Origin: Anthoceros angustus
Taxonomy: Eukaryota > Streptophyta > Anthocerotopsida > Anthocerotales > Anthocerotaceae
Assembly (NCBI GenBank): GCA_010909165.1
Contig: VJWM01000119.1
Span: 248,001-312,000, forward strand
Length of the DNA stretch: 64,000 nt
Direction: 5' to 3'
The position numbers and the translations under genes are program-made. Shown piece after piece: positions 1 to 10,403 of this stretch (the first letter of the stretch is position 1; each line of letters opens with the position of its first letter). The notes below the pieces were generated by a model. The model made no database searches. It saw only the letters and a program-made list of their open reading frames with translations, and was not told where the DNA came from.

Positions 1-779
1 GATCACCATGTTTTCGATACTTCATGGGGAATTAGACGGGTTGCTTATTAGACACAATTCGAAGATAGTTTTACTGAAATGGATAATTAAGCCTTTCTGA
101 AAGGCAAGAGGAGGGCCGTGGCACCGAACGTCCGGTACACACGGCAGAATGAATTACTTCCCTTGCTCCTTGCGTTTTCTATTCCATACGATTCCGAGTG
201 TGTACATGTGGATATGTTGGTTTGAAATTACTAGAATATTTATACTCAAATCCGAGTCGGTTCCTTGGAACACGATTTTTTTTAAATAGCATGGGCAGCG
301 TGTACAGCTTGCCTCAACCAATCTATAAAATAGCCTTCTGTCATTATTGTTGGTCAAGGGCGGGGTTTGCAACGAGGCATATATTCAGTACTAACGCTAC
401 AAATGTGCCGATTAAAAAAAATTGCCCACTGTGGCTGGATTTCGATAAAACACCGTGAAAAAGGCGTTTTTTTTCAAACCAGGTTCAATCCCAAGCTTTG
501 AGCAGGGTCCATTGTTGAAGTGAAGTAACGGATATGCTGACCATTTACGGCATAAGGATAATAATCATAGATCGTGTGATATGATAGGGTACCTATAATT
601 GAATAGTTGTACCTGTTCATTAGGGTTGTGTCCCTAGATAGTGAACATACATACCTTTTGGTTTTTGCTTAAGTTGTCTTTTTGTTTCATAATAACTTAA
701 CTTCTTTTTTTGATGGATACAATGTAATTATTTATTAATCTGTTTAATTGATCTACATACTGCTATAATTCGTTAATAA
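1..779. other. No gene seen
   Basis: AT-rich sequence with only short, unrelated open frames. I recognise no domain, RNA gene or clear repeat here. Confidence 0.6.
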
Positions 780-1780
780 TCATCCTAAGGTTGAGAACAC
801 ACGGTTGCAAAGATAGAGTGGAAGCAAGGGTCTCCCAAACTTGGAGAGGATACGGGAAAATTGTTTGCACATCTGGGGTTTAGTTAGTAAGGATCTAAAG
901 ACTCGAGACCAGGTGTAGAAGAGATAGGTGGATTGCAATTCATTACGAACGGACCTACTAGAAGGAGGAGGCAAAAATTGGAAGAGAGAGTAGGTTGGGA
1001 GGCTTTCGGGACACAAGCCAAGCTTCTCGAGCCAAGTAGAAGATTGGGCATACCAGCAAGTCTTGCTATCTAAAAAGGCTAACTTCCGCGAGGACTGAAA
1101 ATTAAGGAGGAGGTATTGGGGAGTGGAGGTGGGGTTAGTGGACTAAGCTTCCTTTAAAGAATAGAGGCGCTATAGGAAGCTGGTTAGATGAAATAGACCC
1201 TCATTCTCAAGAGGGAAAGTGACAAACTAAGCAACAAAGATGGCCAAGGGGATGGACTTCTTACAGACGATTTGCGACCAAAGAAAGGATGTATGAACCC
1301 ATTCCACTTTGCTCCTGTCATCCTACGAAACACAGGGCCCTTAAACTCCACACAATACATAACAAAGGAAACAACAACTATATTGAACAACCACTACTAA
1401 GTGGGGATGTCCTTGACATGCATCCCAGAGCAATGCTTCCGAACCCCACATGCTAATAACAAGGTCTCCTAAGAAGTGGAGACAGGCTCCACTTTTTAGA
1501 GACCGAGGTCGTTTAGGCCAAATGTGACCTCTAAAATGAAAACGAAACCCTCTTTTAAGGGTTTGCCCTCAAACAAGACCCAAAAACACACTCTTCGGTG
1601 GGCCCACCTTTGTGAAAAGCACCTGCCAATTATAGGTCAATTTGGTGTGGGCTCTCATCGTCTCAGGATTAAAATTGATAGATGGTTGCATCCAAGGCCA
1701 CCTAAAGATACTAAAATATGCAGGTTACGCAATAGGGATGTTGAGACCGAGGAACACGTTCTTTTCTTCTGCCACATAAT
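780..1780 (+). mobile_element. LINE (non-LTR retrotransposon) 3' fragment, decayed
   Basis: Forward-strand reading, with many stops and frame changes, gives text typical of the region after the reverse transcriptase of plant LINEs. It ends in an RVT-type zinc-binding module at about 1585-1775, where residues resembling C-x-L-x9-ETEEHVLFFC are visible in the 86-codon frame starting at 1524. No RT active site and no poly(A) tail were found, so this is a 5'-truncated, dead copy. The assignment rests on the zinc-binding motif and the overall style of the translation. Confidence 0.55.
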
Positions 1781-2016
1781 ATGACGAATGCTTTTGCCAA
1801 CTTATTCACAGCACCTCGGTCTTGGCTCCGAAGTTTCTTCTCTTTTCCCGACCCTTTTCTTACAAGTGTATGCTTGAAACAAATGTGCAATTTCAGAATT
1901 GAGTATATATATCAAGCTGAGCCCTGAATCCCTAACAGGACCTTGAAGCCGAGGGTGTTGTGGGAATCCTTTGCGCCTCTCCTCGCCGGCGCCAGTGAGA
2001 TTCCGTTGCACCTAAG

Positions 2017-3595
2017 ATGAGACCTCCTGCTAGAGGTGGTAGCCGAGGCGGCTTCCGAGGCGGTGGTGGTCGAGGAGGAAGCGATGGGGGCGGGCGAGGA
2101 GGTCGGGGGGGCAGTCGCGGAGGGTTCGGAGGTGGCGGGAGGGGCAGGGGTGGAGGGGGAGACCGGGGAGGTGGTAGAGGAGGACGAGGAGGTAGAGGGG
2201 GAGGACGAGGTGGAGGAAGAGGTGGAATGAAGGGTGGCGCTAAGGTCATCATCGAGCCGCACCGGCACGAGGGTGTGTTTGTGGCCAAGGCCAAAGAAGA
2301 CGCTCTTGTTACCAAGAACCTCGTCAGCGGAGAGAGCGTGTATGGGGAGAAGAGGATCAGCGTTAACGTCAGTGTCTTCGTTTCTGCTTGTTGGCTGGAT
2401 GCTCTGAAGTTGTATCATTTTTTGATGGCTGGCTCCTGCAGAACGAAGATGGGGGCAAGATAGAGTACAGGGTGTGGAACCCTTTCCGTTCGAAGCTTGC
2501 GGCGGCCATTCTTGGTGGCGTCGATAATATTCACATTGTGAGTCCCGTGATGGATTAGTGTTGCTGCTGAGGGGATCGTCTGGTGGTAAAGCTTTTGTAT
2601 TTTGGTGAATAGGGTTAGGGTTTGACGGTTGGATTGGCTGCAGAAACCTGGGTCTCACGTGCTTTACCTTGGAGCTGCTTCAGGGACAACTGTGTCCCAT
2701 GTTTCTGACCTCATCGGTCCGGTAAGCTGCTCTTTGAAAAATAGAGATTTGGCGGCTAGCCAGGCATGTATGCATTCAGTTAGTAGGTTTGTCCGTGTAG
2801 CTTGAGAACTATATCCCTTTGTACCTTGCAGACAGGAATTGTCTATGCTGTGGAATTCTCGCATCGGAGTGGTCGAGATCTGGTGAACATGGCTAAGAAA
2901 CGGACTAATGTTATCCCTATCATTGAGGATGCGCGCCACCCTGCTAGATACCGAATGCTTGTTGGAATGGTTGATGTCATTTTTGCTGATGTTGCTCAAC
3001 CGGATCAGGTACGAGACATGTGTCAGTGCTTTGTCGATGCTGGTCGTCCTTTTAAAATTCGGTATAGATAGTGTGTGTTGTTCGACGTCGTGGATGATGA
3101 GATCTTGGATTCCCCTTCACCATCCTTGTGAGTGAAAATCCATATTCTGACACTAAAGGTTACCTACCTTTTGCCTTCGGTTTCGTACCCTTACAACTAT
3201 GCACTTCCTGTTTGAGGCGTCAATGCGTTGTATTCCATTTTATGCCCTTGCTATCTGTGAAGGCTCGAATTGTTGCTCTCAATGCGCACAACTTTTTGAA
3301 GAACGGAGGCCATTTCGTAATATCAATTAAGGTTATCTTTAGACTTCACCTACATACCTTCATCCATTTTTCCGAAGGAGAGCTTCCTTGCAGGTTCTAA
3401 CGTTTTGACTGTTTTGTGCAGGCCAATTGTATCGACTCGACAGTACCGGCTGAAGCAGTGTTTGCGGACGAAGTGAAGAAGTTACAAAAGGAACAGTTCA
3501 AACCATCAGAGCAAGTCACCTTGGAACCTTTCGAGAGGGATCATGCTTGTGTAATCGGCGGATACAGAGTGCCAAAGAAGACCAAGGCAGCCTGA
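2017..3595 (+). CDS. FIB: Fibrillarin, rRNA 2'-O-methyltransferase
   Basis: Nucleolar SAM-dependent methyltransferase of box C/D snoRNPs, which 2'-O-methylates pre-rRNA. Six exons by GT-AG sites: 2017-2367, 2442-2537, 2644-2721, 2832-3008, 3263-3331 and 3422-3595, giving 314 aa, the usual fibrillarin length. The first ~70 residues are a Gly/Arg-rich GAR domain. The conserved core follows: [35 protein letters not shown], the SAM-binding [45 protein letters not shown] and [10 protein letters not shown]. It ends VPKKTKAA-stop. The start is the only Met ahead of the GAR repeats. No disruption is seen. The intron between exons 4 and 5 holds a candidate snoRNA (separate entry). Confidence 0.96.
3089..3154 (+). 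ncRNA. Candidate intronic box C/D snoRNA
   Basis: Lies in the fibrillarin intron between exons 4 and 5. It has a perfect C box ATGATGA at 3094-3100 and a D box CTGA at 3147-3150. A short closing stem is possible (GTG at 3090-3092 with CAC at 3151-3153). A C'-like TGAGTGA lies near 3128-3134. The internal segment GGATTCCCCTT (about 3107-3117) is complementary over 11 nt to the conserved 25S rRNA stretch AAGGGGAATCC, which I recall from memory. I also recall that Arabidopsis fibrillarin genes carry a snoRNA in an intron. Against it: the D' box is not convincing and the closing stem is short. Confidence 0.55.
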
Positions 3596-4096
3596 GTCAC
3601 ATCATGCGGTGCTCGCACCAACGTAGCACCCGCCTCGCGCGGTGGCTAGCGAGTCGTTCTGTTCTCCAGTGCGTGAGAGTCGTTGTCTTTCACCCGATCG
3701 GAGATTCGGGATGTAATATTTATTTCGAGTTATTACCAATTTTGAGGAGGAAATTTCTCGAAGCAAATAGGTGACCAAGAATGGCCGGACACTCATATCT
3801 TTCCACATGATTTCTTATAATTATTTCAAAACTACCTGTACGGATACGGATTAAACAGGAGACATAATGAGACCGGTCATAGTGTAAAAGCAATTCGCTT
3901 CCATAAGTGACCGGTCGTCAGTGCTGCTTCGTGGCATTTACAGGCCGGTCGTAGTGTAAACCCACCATATCTATGACGCATTTCTCTTACCCAGATATGT
4001 GTCATAGAAATCCAAATTGAGCTGACGTTTCACAGCCTTTGGGACAAAAATCCAGACCAGAAAGGAAATTAGTAAGCAGAGGAAACGAGAGTCTGA
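3596..4096. other. Intergenic, fibrillarin 3' side to AT-hook gene 3' side
   Basis: Convergent intergenic space. The motif ACCGGTC(A/G)T recurs near 3871, 3909 and 3951, each close to 'agtgtaaa', suggesting a short degenerate repeat. No gene was seen. Confidence 0.5.
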
Positions 4097-4603
4097 TCAC
4101 GATTTGTCTTTGCTGATTTCAAAATCCATTGCATCGTTGGCAATGAACGGTTCTTGCTGAGGAGGTCCTACTATCGGAGGTGGCGTAACGGAAGGAGAAG
4201 GTTCTGCAGCCATGGGTTCCACAGGTGGGAATCCATTGCCTTCTGGTACCTCACTCGGCACCGCAACCGCGGCCTTCTGAGGCTGGTTCAAGGGCATGCT
4301 GAAACCCGGTCCGAATATCACACCACGCAAGACGGCATCTGTCTCCCCTATTCTCACAGTCAAAAAGTATCCAGCTTCGAAAGATCCATCAATCACTCCC
4401 GAGACACCCTGCCCTACATACCCCCCATCAAGAACTGGTGGAGGAAGGTCTGTCTTTTTCTTCCTCGGTCTCTTCTGCTTAGGCTCAGATTTTGGAGTGA
4501 CCGAGGCCTCATCCCCCTGCTTGGCAGCGATCTCAGACTTCCGCGGTCGACCACGCCCTCTTTTTGCCGGAATAGGTGTCTCTGGAAGAGAATTGCCTAC
4601 CAT
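4097..4603 (-). CDS. AT-hook DNA-binding protein (168 aa)
   Basis: A small single-exon plant nuclear protein. An AT-hook (KRGRGRPRK) sits at residues ~14-22, followed by a Lys/Arg-rich stretch (KQKRPRKKK) that could act as a nuclear signal. The central block at ~60-105 (GYVGQGVSGVIDGSFEAGY, then LTVRIGETDAVLRGVIF-PG) is a conserved region I associate with plant AT-hook proteins of unknown detailed role. The C-terminus is Pro-rich and ends in a short acidic tail. AT-hooks bind the minor groove of AT-rich DNA, so a chromatin role is inferred. The start is the first Met of the open frame. It is not a PPC/DUF296-type AHL protein, because that domain is absent. Confidence 0.8.
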   Translation of the reverse strand: MVGNSLPETPIPAKRGRGRPRKSEIAAKQGDEASVTPKSEPKQKRPRKKKTDLPPPVLDGGYVGQGVSGVIDGSFEAGYFLTVRIGETDAVLRGVIFGPGFSMPLNQPQKAAVAVPSEVPEGNGFPPVEPMAAEPSPSVTPPPIVGPPQQEPFIANDAMDFEISKDKS

Positions 4604-5442
4604 GCTGATGATCAGCAGCCAATATCTGTGGTGCTCAGGCGAGTGTCACCTAAATCTCTCCCATCTGGTTCAGACAGGTCATCAGCGAGGAACTACACCA
4701 ATCTTGAAAGACCAGCGGGCTAAATGCAGCAACTAGCGACATAAGAACAAACAACAACTGCATGCCACAGTCGCGGCAGAAAGAAAGTTTAAACCACAGA
4801 CGCATCTTTCCATCCCCTCACAGTCCCTCGACAGCAAGACGTGTTAACGCGAAATGAGGTCTGCTACCTCGCAATTCCCCGCATTCCTCCCCGGCACACT
4901 TCAGGCTCCAATTCTCGACAGCAAGGACGTAGCCAACCTCAGTCCGTACTGGCACCTCGAACACAAGCATAGGCCGAGCTCAAGCCAGAGATGCAGCCAG
5001 AGACAAAGGAGCGCCTCAGAATATGGCAAGCTCTGCTCCACAATGCTGATGAATCCGAAGCCGATCGATCGCCAAACAAGCTTGTTTCTCAACCTTGCGC
5101 AAGAAGGCAGTCTGCAGCCTTTCCCGGCTTCGGACAGCGCTTTGTCTTCCAAGAAGAAAGAAGCCTGCATCAGAGACCCTCTTCACACGGCGCTCTTACC
5201 CCCCAAACACGATGGAAAATATCTTTCAAGATATCTGAATAATGATCCTATAGGAGAGCCCGTTGGCCACGCCATCGTTGCCGCTGCGCTACCCTCGGCA
5301 ACTCCGCTGACGATTTCGCTGGGAGCCTCTGATTGCATCGTTGCCTTGCTGCTGCAACGCACATTTGCCCTGCCTGAGCTCGCCGATCGTGAAGAGCATT
5401 TTCTGAGGGAGGTTGCGATTCGAATCACTGCCTCGGAGCAGC
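4604..5442. other. Divergent intergenic region between AT-hook gene and PFP-beta
   Basis: About 840 bp between two start codons that point away from each other, so it should hold both promoters. Open frames here have no recognisable product and probably reflect 5' UTR or promoter composition. No clear TATA box was found. Confidence 0.5.
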
Positions 5443-7351
5443 ATGGTGGAGGCAAACGGGCTCTTCACCACCGGCGTCAAGAAGGCTCCCGCAGGGCGTC
5501 CCCAGCGGGACGTGTCGGCGTACGGCGTGGTGCAAGCTAGCAGATTGAAGCACCGGCCGCCGCTGCCCAGCGTTCTGCAGGGCCCGTTCAAGGTGGTGCA
5601 TGGCCCCGCTTCAACTGCGGCTGGGAATCCTGGTGGGCTGTCTCATTTTCTTGCAATGCGCGTCCTGCTGCCTCAAAATGTGGGCTTGGTTGGGCAGGGA
5701 GGTGTAAAGCCTCTGCCACGGGGTTGTCGTAGCCAACGAGGGGTTGTGGGCGAGTAGGCTGAGTGTAATGCGCACTGTGTAGGCTCCCGGTTCCCTGCTT
5801 GCATGTTCTTGAAGCTGACAAGAAGGGTTTGTTCCCGCAGAGGAGATTGCGAAACTGTTCCCGAATTTGTACGGACAGCCATCCGCGCAGATTGTGGCTA
5901 GTGAGCTGCACGTGTTGGATACTGACCGAAAATTGAAGCTGGGAGTAGTGCTCTCTGGAGGACAGGCACCTGGAGGGCATAATGTTATTGCTGGAATCTT
6001 CGACTATCTGCAGACACATGCCAGTGGGAGTGTGCTCTACGGTTTCAGAGGAGGGCCGGCTGGTATCATGAGGAACAAGGTGGTGGAGATCACGGATGAT
6101 TTTCTGTTCCCTTATCGCAATCAGGGGGGTTTCGACATTATTTGCAGTGGCAGGGACAAGATTGAGACTGCAGAGCAGTTCAAGCAGGCAGAGGACACTG
6201 TTGTGAAGCTGGACCTGGATGGTGTTGTGGTCATTGGTGGTGATGATTCCAACACCAATGCCTGCCTGCTTGCTGAATACTTCAGGCAGAGGAACTTGAA
6301 GACACGAGTAATTGGCTGCCCCAAGACCATTGATGGTGACCTCAAGAGCAGCCAGGTGCCTACCAGTTTTGGGTTCGACACTGCATGCAAGATTTACTCT
6401 GAGCTGATTGGCAACGTTATGGTGGATGCTCGATCTACAGGCAAATATTATCATTTTGTGAGGTTGATGGGCCGTGCTGCTTCACACATCACTCTGGAAT
6501 GTGCTCTTCAAACACACCCAAATGTTGCTCTGATTGGTGAAGAGGTTGCTCTGCATCAGAGTACCCTAAAGCAGGTCACTAACCATCTAGCAGATGTTGT
6601 GTGTCAACGGGCTGAACGTGGTCAGAACTTTGGAGTTATTCTCATTCCGGAGGGCCTCATTGACTTCATTCCTGAGATACAGCGTCTCATAGCTGAACTG
6701 AATGAGCTTCTTGCGCATGACAGCGTGGACGAAGAAGGCAAGTGGAAGCTGAAACTGAGCACCGAGAGTCGCCAGCTTTTTGAATTGCTGCCTGGCGGGA
6801 TCCAAGAGGATCTTCTGTTGGAGAGAGATCCCCATGGGAACGTCCAGGTTGCTCGGATTGAAACCGAAAAGATGCTCATCACCATGGTGGAAACTGAGCT
6901 TTTGGCCAGGAAGCAGGATGGCAAATACTCAGGCTCGTTCAAGGGGCAGTCTCACTTTTTTGGATATGAAGGCCGGTGTGGAATGCCCACAAATTTCGAT
7001 GCTGCCTACTGCAACGCATTAGGGTATGCCGCTGCTGTGCTGCTGCATGCTGGCCAAACTGGACTGATTGCGTCTGTGGGCAACTTGCTGGCACCAGCCA
7101 AGGACTGGACTGTTGGGGGCACTGCTCTGACCGAGCTTATGGATGTGGAGCGAAGGAAGGGGAAGAACAAACCTGTGATCAAGAAGGCAATGGTTGAGCT
7201 GGATGGGGCGCCTTTCAAAAAGTTTGCTGCCGTGCGAGATGTATGGGCCAAGGAAAACAAATATCGGTGTCCAGGCCCAATACAGTTCACAGGACCCACC
7301 TCAGACGACACCAACTTCACTTTGATGCTTGAGCTTGGGGGAGATGTGTGA
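5443..7351 (+). CDS. PFP-BETA: Pyrophosphate--fructose 6-phosphate 1-phosphotransferase, beta (catalytic) subunit
   Basis: Cytosolic PPi-dependent phosphofructokinase (EC 2.7.1.90), interconverting fructose 6-phosphate + PPi and fructose 1,6-bisphosphate + Pi in glycolysis/gluconeogenesis. Two exons, 5443-5632 and 5841-7351, joined in phase (NPEEIAKLFPNLYGQPS), give 566 aa, the usual plant beta-subunit length. Motifs include GVVLSGGQAPGGHNVI, the PPi-site GGDDSNTNA, the catalytic PKTIDGDLK, MGRAASHITLECAL and FFGYEGRCGMPTNFDA. The intact catalytic PKTIDGD loop marks the beta rather than the regulatory alpha subunit. An in-frame Met at 5413 is an alternative start; 5443 fits the family better. 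The 3' end and UTR exist again as an inverted relic at ~14.85-15.19 kb. Confidence 0.95.
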
Positions 7352-7539
7352 AGCGAAGTGCGGTAGCTACTTTGATTTCGTCGGTCAGGGCTGTTCCCTA
7401 CCTGGATTTGGCTGAAACGCGGCGTCCCTGGTCTCCAGTGCAGTTATGAGCTAGGTTCTCCGTCGAAGCCTTTCACACTCAAGAAGTTGTACAGGAACTT
7501 TATTTACACAGTTCTGAATGCTGTGTAGGTATCAAATGT

Positions 7540-8978
7540 CTAAGAATTCTGGTCAGATTGATCTCTCGAAGTCTCGGGAGTTTGATTTGTCGAATTCTCT
7601 GCAGGTGGTTTTGTTTTGGAAACGATGAAACGCTTCATATCGCGCAAGAGCGCCAAGGTCGGAGGTGCACCATGATGATCGCCCATCAGAAAGAAACAAT
7701 GCCCCACGTTTTCATACATCTTGACCTCGACATCCTTCCCAGCTGCTCTCAAACTCTCTGCGTAGTCCTTGTCTCTGTCTTGCAGTATATCCCATCCCGC
7801 AACAACAATGAAGGATGGTGGTAAGTTGACACCAGAGATTTCCGCTCCATTCGGACCTATGACGTTGCACGCTGAGTGGTTTCTGTCGGCACCTTGTGGA
7901 AGGAATGCCTTCCAGTACCAATCCGTGGCAGCCACGGATATGATGGGTGCGTCTCTGAGATGCCGCTCTGCCGGGCTCCTGGTCTCGCCACCAAAGAACG
8001 GCTGCAAACAGCATGTAACTTGGTCATGTTGTTGCTGATAATGATTCAGAAAAAGCAATCACACTGGTCCTAAGATGATACTCAAGAGGATGCATAGCTC
8101 AGTGCTGTTACCTGCAGCAAGACGAGGCCAGATATGGACAGGGGTAACAGTTCGTCAGCCATGCCTGCAGCCTTCACTCCCATGTGATGCACAATGTTTC
8201 CGCCAGCACTGTCCCCCATCAAAAAGCAATTCCCCACATCTGCACTGGGTGGCAGGTCATTCGCACTGTTGGTTTGGAGCCATTTCAAGGCCTTGAAGCT
8301 GTCTTCATAGGCCACAGGACACTTGAACTCAGGGGCCCTTCGGTAATGCACTGAGACGACGATCACCTGCCACACCATCACAAGCTAAGACTGAACAAAG
8401 CCGAGGATAATGCAAACAAGATTAGCAACAGGAAGGCTCGCAAGAAAAGATCACCTCGAATTCCCTCGCGATACTTCTACAGAAGCGATCATATGCAATG
8501 AAATAAGGGGTTAGAATACAGAATCCTCCTCCATGGTAGTACACCACCACCGGGAACTTTTTTCCCGGGGCCTGATCTGTGCTCTCTGCAGCAACCGGGA
8601 CGAAGAGACGAACCCCGATCTCTGTCTCCGGCTCAATAGTCACATCCCTCGTCCACACTCCGTTCTCTGGGGTCCGGTTCGCTGGGACACGAGGCTCAAA
8701 GAAATCTGCAATGCGGCGGTTGATTGTGCCATCTCTGTTGCGTGCAAGCGCCGATGTAAATTTCATAAGCCAAGACGTCACCCGAACCTTGCAAGGGACA
8801 GGTAGCCCCCACCTGCACAGCAACCAGAGGAGAACATTTCAGCGAACTGGTAGTGGAAAAGGAAGAAGAGTCATCCAGCAACCTATGGAACAGCTGCAGC
8901 GAACTGGCAGTGGAAACGGAAGAAGAGCCATCCAGCAACCTATGGAACAGCTGCAGTGAGCACTTACCGGCCGTCCAT
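7540..8978 (-). CDS. CXE: Plant carboxylesterase (CXE family, alpha/beta-hydrolase fold-3)
   Basis: An HSL-type serine hydrolase that probably cleaves small esters in the cytosol; the substrate is unknown. Four exons on the minus strand: 8978-8968 (only 11 nt, MDGR start), 8812-8455, 8366-8112 and 8001-7540, giving 361 aa. Motifs: oxyanion-hole HGGGF, nucleophile GDSAGGN, catalytic Asp in GWDILQDRDKDY and catalytic His in VGHCFF. The full triad argues against a GID1 gibberellin receptor, which lacks the His. The tiny first exon is supported by the broken paralogues, which keep a matching ATGGAC start and downstream acceptor. Its 3' end faces PFP-beta, about 190 bp away. Confidence 0.9.
8842..8955 (+). 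repeat. 57-bp tandem duplication inside CXE intron 1
   Basis: Two adjacent 57-bp units, 8842-8898 and 8899-8955, differ at only a few bases. They lie within the first intron of the carboxylesterase gene. The broken CXE copies downstream carry a single unit, so the duplication is specific to this gene. Confidence 0.85.
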
Positions 8979-9776
8979 GTTTGACGTCACCGAAATCGTT
9001 CACCAGCCTCCAGCAGAACCGAGCAAGAGACTTCTGGCCGCGCGAGATGTTTGCTGCCGGCTGCGGAGGAGTCTAGCCGGTAGAGATGCCTCTGGAAAGT
9101 TGTGGATCCTAAGAGCACCGAATTCAGACAGGATGGAGGAGCAAGATAGAGACCAAGGGCGTCCTTGAAAGCGCTGCCGAGCAACCACATTCTCACCGCC
9201 AAATGGGAAAGCAACAGCAGAACCGGACAGTGTACCAGCTCGATGTCGATCACCAACAATTCGCGTTGCATCCAACCGAACTTGTGTACTGGGCTGGGGA
9301 ACAGATATAGACATAAAAATCGAAAACAAGTGGCACAAGTTGGTAAAACGTTAACTTTATAATAACTTTTGTAAATGTATGATCATAAAGTACTATAGGT
9401 AGCCAAGGTCCAACAGTCCAACATTACTCTCGATTGCCTCATTCCATCAACAGATACTACCGCTATGAGTAGAAACAATGGAATCGCTTCCTCGAGCTGG
9501 AGCTGTGGCTGGTTCGCGAGTACGAGGGACTCACATTCACACACCATTGGAAGGTTAGAGCAAAATTCACTTTACTTCACTTCAAATATGGAGCTGAAAG
9601 ATGAGTTCCAGGTTCAAGACAGCATAGCCACAAGGTGTGGTGACCTCAAAAGCCCTGGATCTAGCTGACCATCCCTGTTGAAATCACGTACATGCTCAAT
9701 GACAAATCAGAACATGTTTCACCTGCAATACGCGACAACCACTCACCTCTGCCCTTCTATGCTCAAAAGGGTTAAG
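8979..9776. other. CXE upstream region; no other gene
   Basis: The part just upstream of the CXE start (about 8980-9350) recurs in diverged form beside all three CXE pseudogenes and so is probably its promoter or 5' leader. It includes 'tcaccagcctc' near 8999, which is repeated near 15851. From 9360 to 9776 I see no gene. Confidence 0.5.
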
Positions 9777-9864
9777 TATCGCGCAAAAGCTGCATGATGA
9801 GGGTTCTATCTTTGCATGACTCCTCACTAAGTGTGCCAAGCTCCGCCATCGCTTCGTCAAAGGC
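9777..9864 (-). pseudogene. Single-exon relic of a 14-3-3 protein gene
   Basis: Minus-strand translation begins right after a splice-acceptor-like ...TTGCAG and reads [16 protein letters not shown], then [12 protein letters not shown]. This is the highly conserved helix of 14-3-3 proteins (family consensus AFDEAIAELDTLGEES). The reading diverges after LLRD, where NLTLWTSD would be expected, and no other 14-3-3 exon is nearby. I interpret it as an isolated, non-functional exon left by duplication or capture. Confidence 0.7.
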
Positions 9865-10403
9865 CTGCAACTCAAGGAAGTTCACAAGTAAACGTGCCCC
9901 TTGCAACTTTTGCAACCCTAATTGCATCACCATACCCCGTCGTATTTGACTTCCATTTTGAGTCGAATCGCGGGGGCTAATCCCCCTTGGCCTGGTGCCC
10001 TATGAGGGTTGTTCCCCTTTGTCTCGGGGTAGATGGGATTTCCCATCGTTTTTTCTTACACTAAAGTCTTCACGTTCCTTTTGAGTCTAATAAAATGCTT
10101 CATTATCCGAGATATCTCTTTCGACTTATTATACGACTTTGAAAAGTCGGAAAAAAAATGCAATTGTTGCCGCACTAAAAAGCTTTTTACACACACCCGT
10201 GGTCTTCTTGAAACAACACAAGCTCTACGACACAAGCTCTGCCCCCCTTGCGCATTTAAGTTTGAGGGCCCTTAATGGGTTATGTTTTCCGGGAGAAAGA
10301 GTCCGTCGAGATATTCAATAAAGTGGATTCTTATTAGAAAGATAAAAGGGCGGTTACATTATCTTATAGTCTAAAATATCATTATCATCCAAAATCTAAA
10401 ATC
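9865..10403. other. No gene seen
   Basis: Intergenic stretch downstream of the frameshifted PPO. Only short frames without recognisable products. Confidence 0.5.

Noticed and set aside
1912-2658. Long minus-strand open frame (248 codons), Pro/Ser-rich
   Set aside because: It is the antisense of the Gly/Arg-rich fibrillarin exon; GC-rich repeats on one strand create long open frames on the other.
5588-6454. 288-codon minus-strand frame
   Set aside because: Antisense of PFP-beta exons and intron; no domain recognised.
7540-8978. GID1 gibberellin receptor
   Set aside because: The catalytic His is present (VGHCFF) with a full hydrolase triad; GID1 proteins lack that His.
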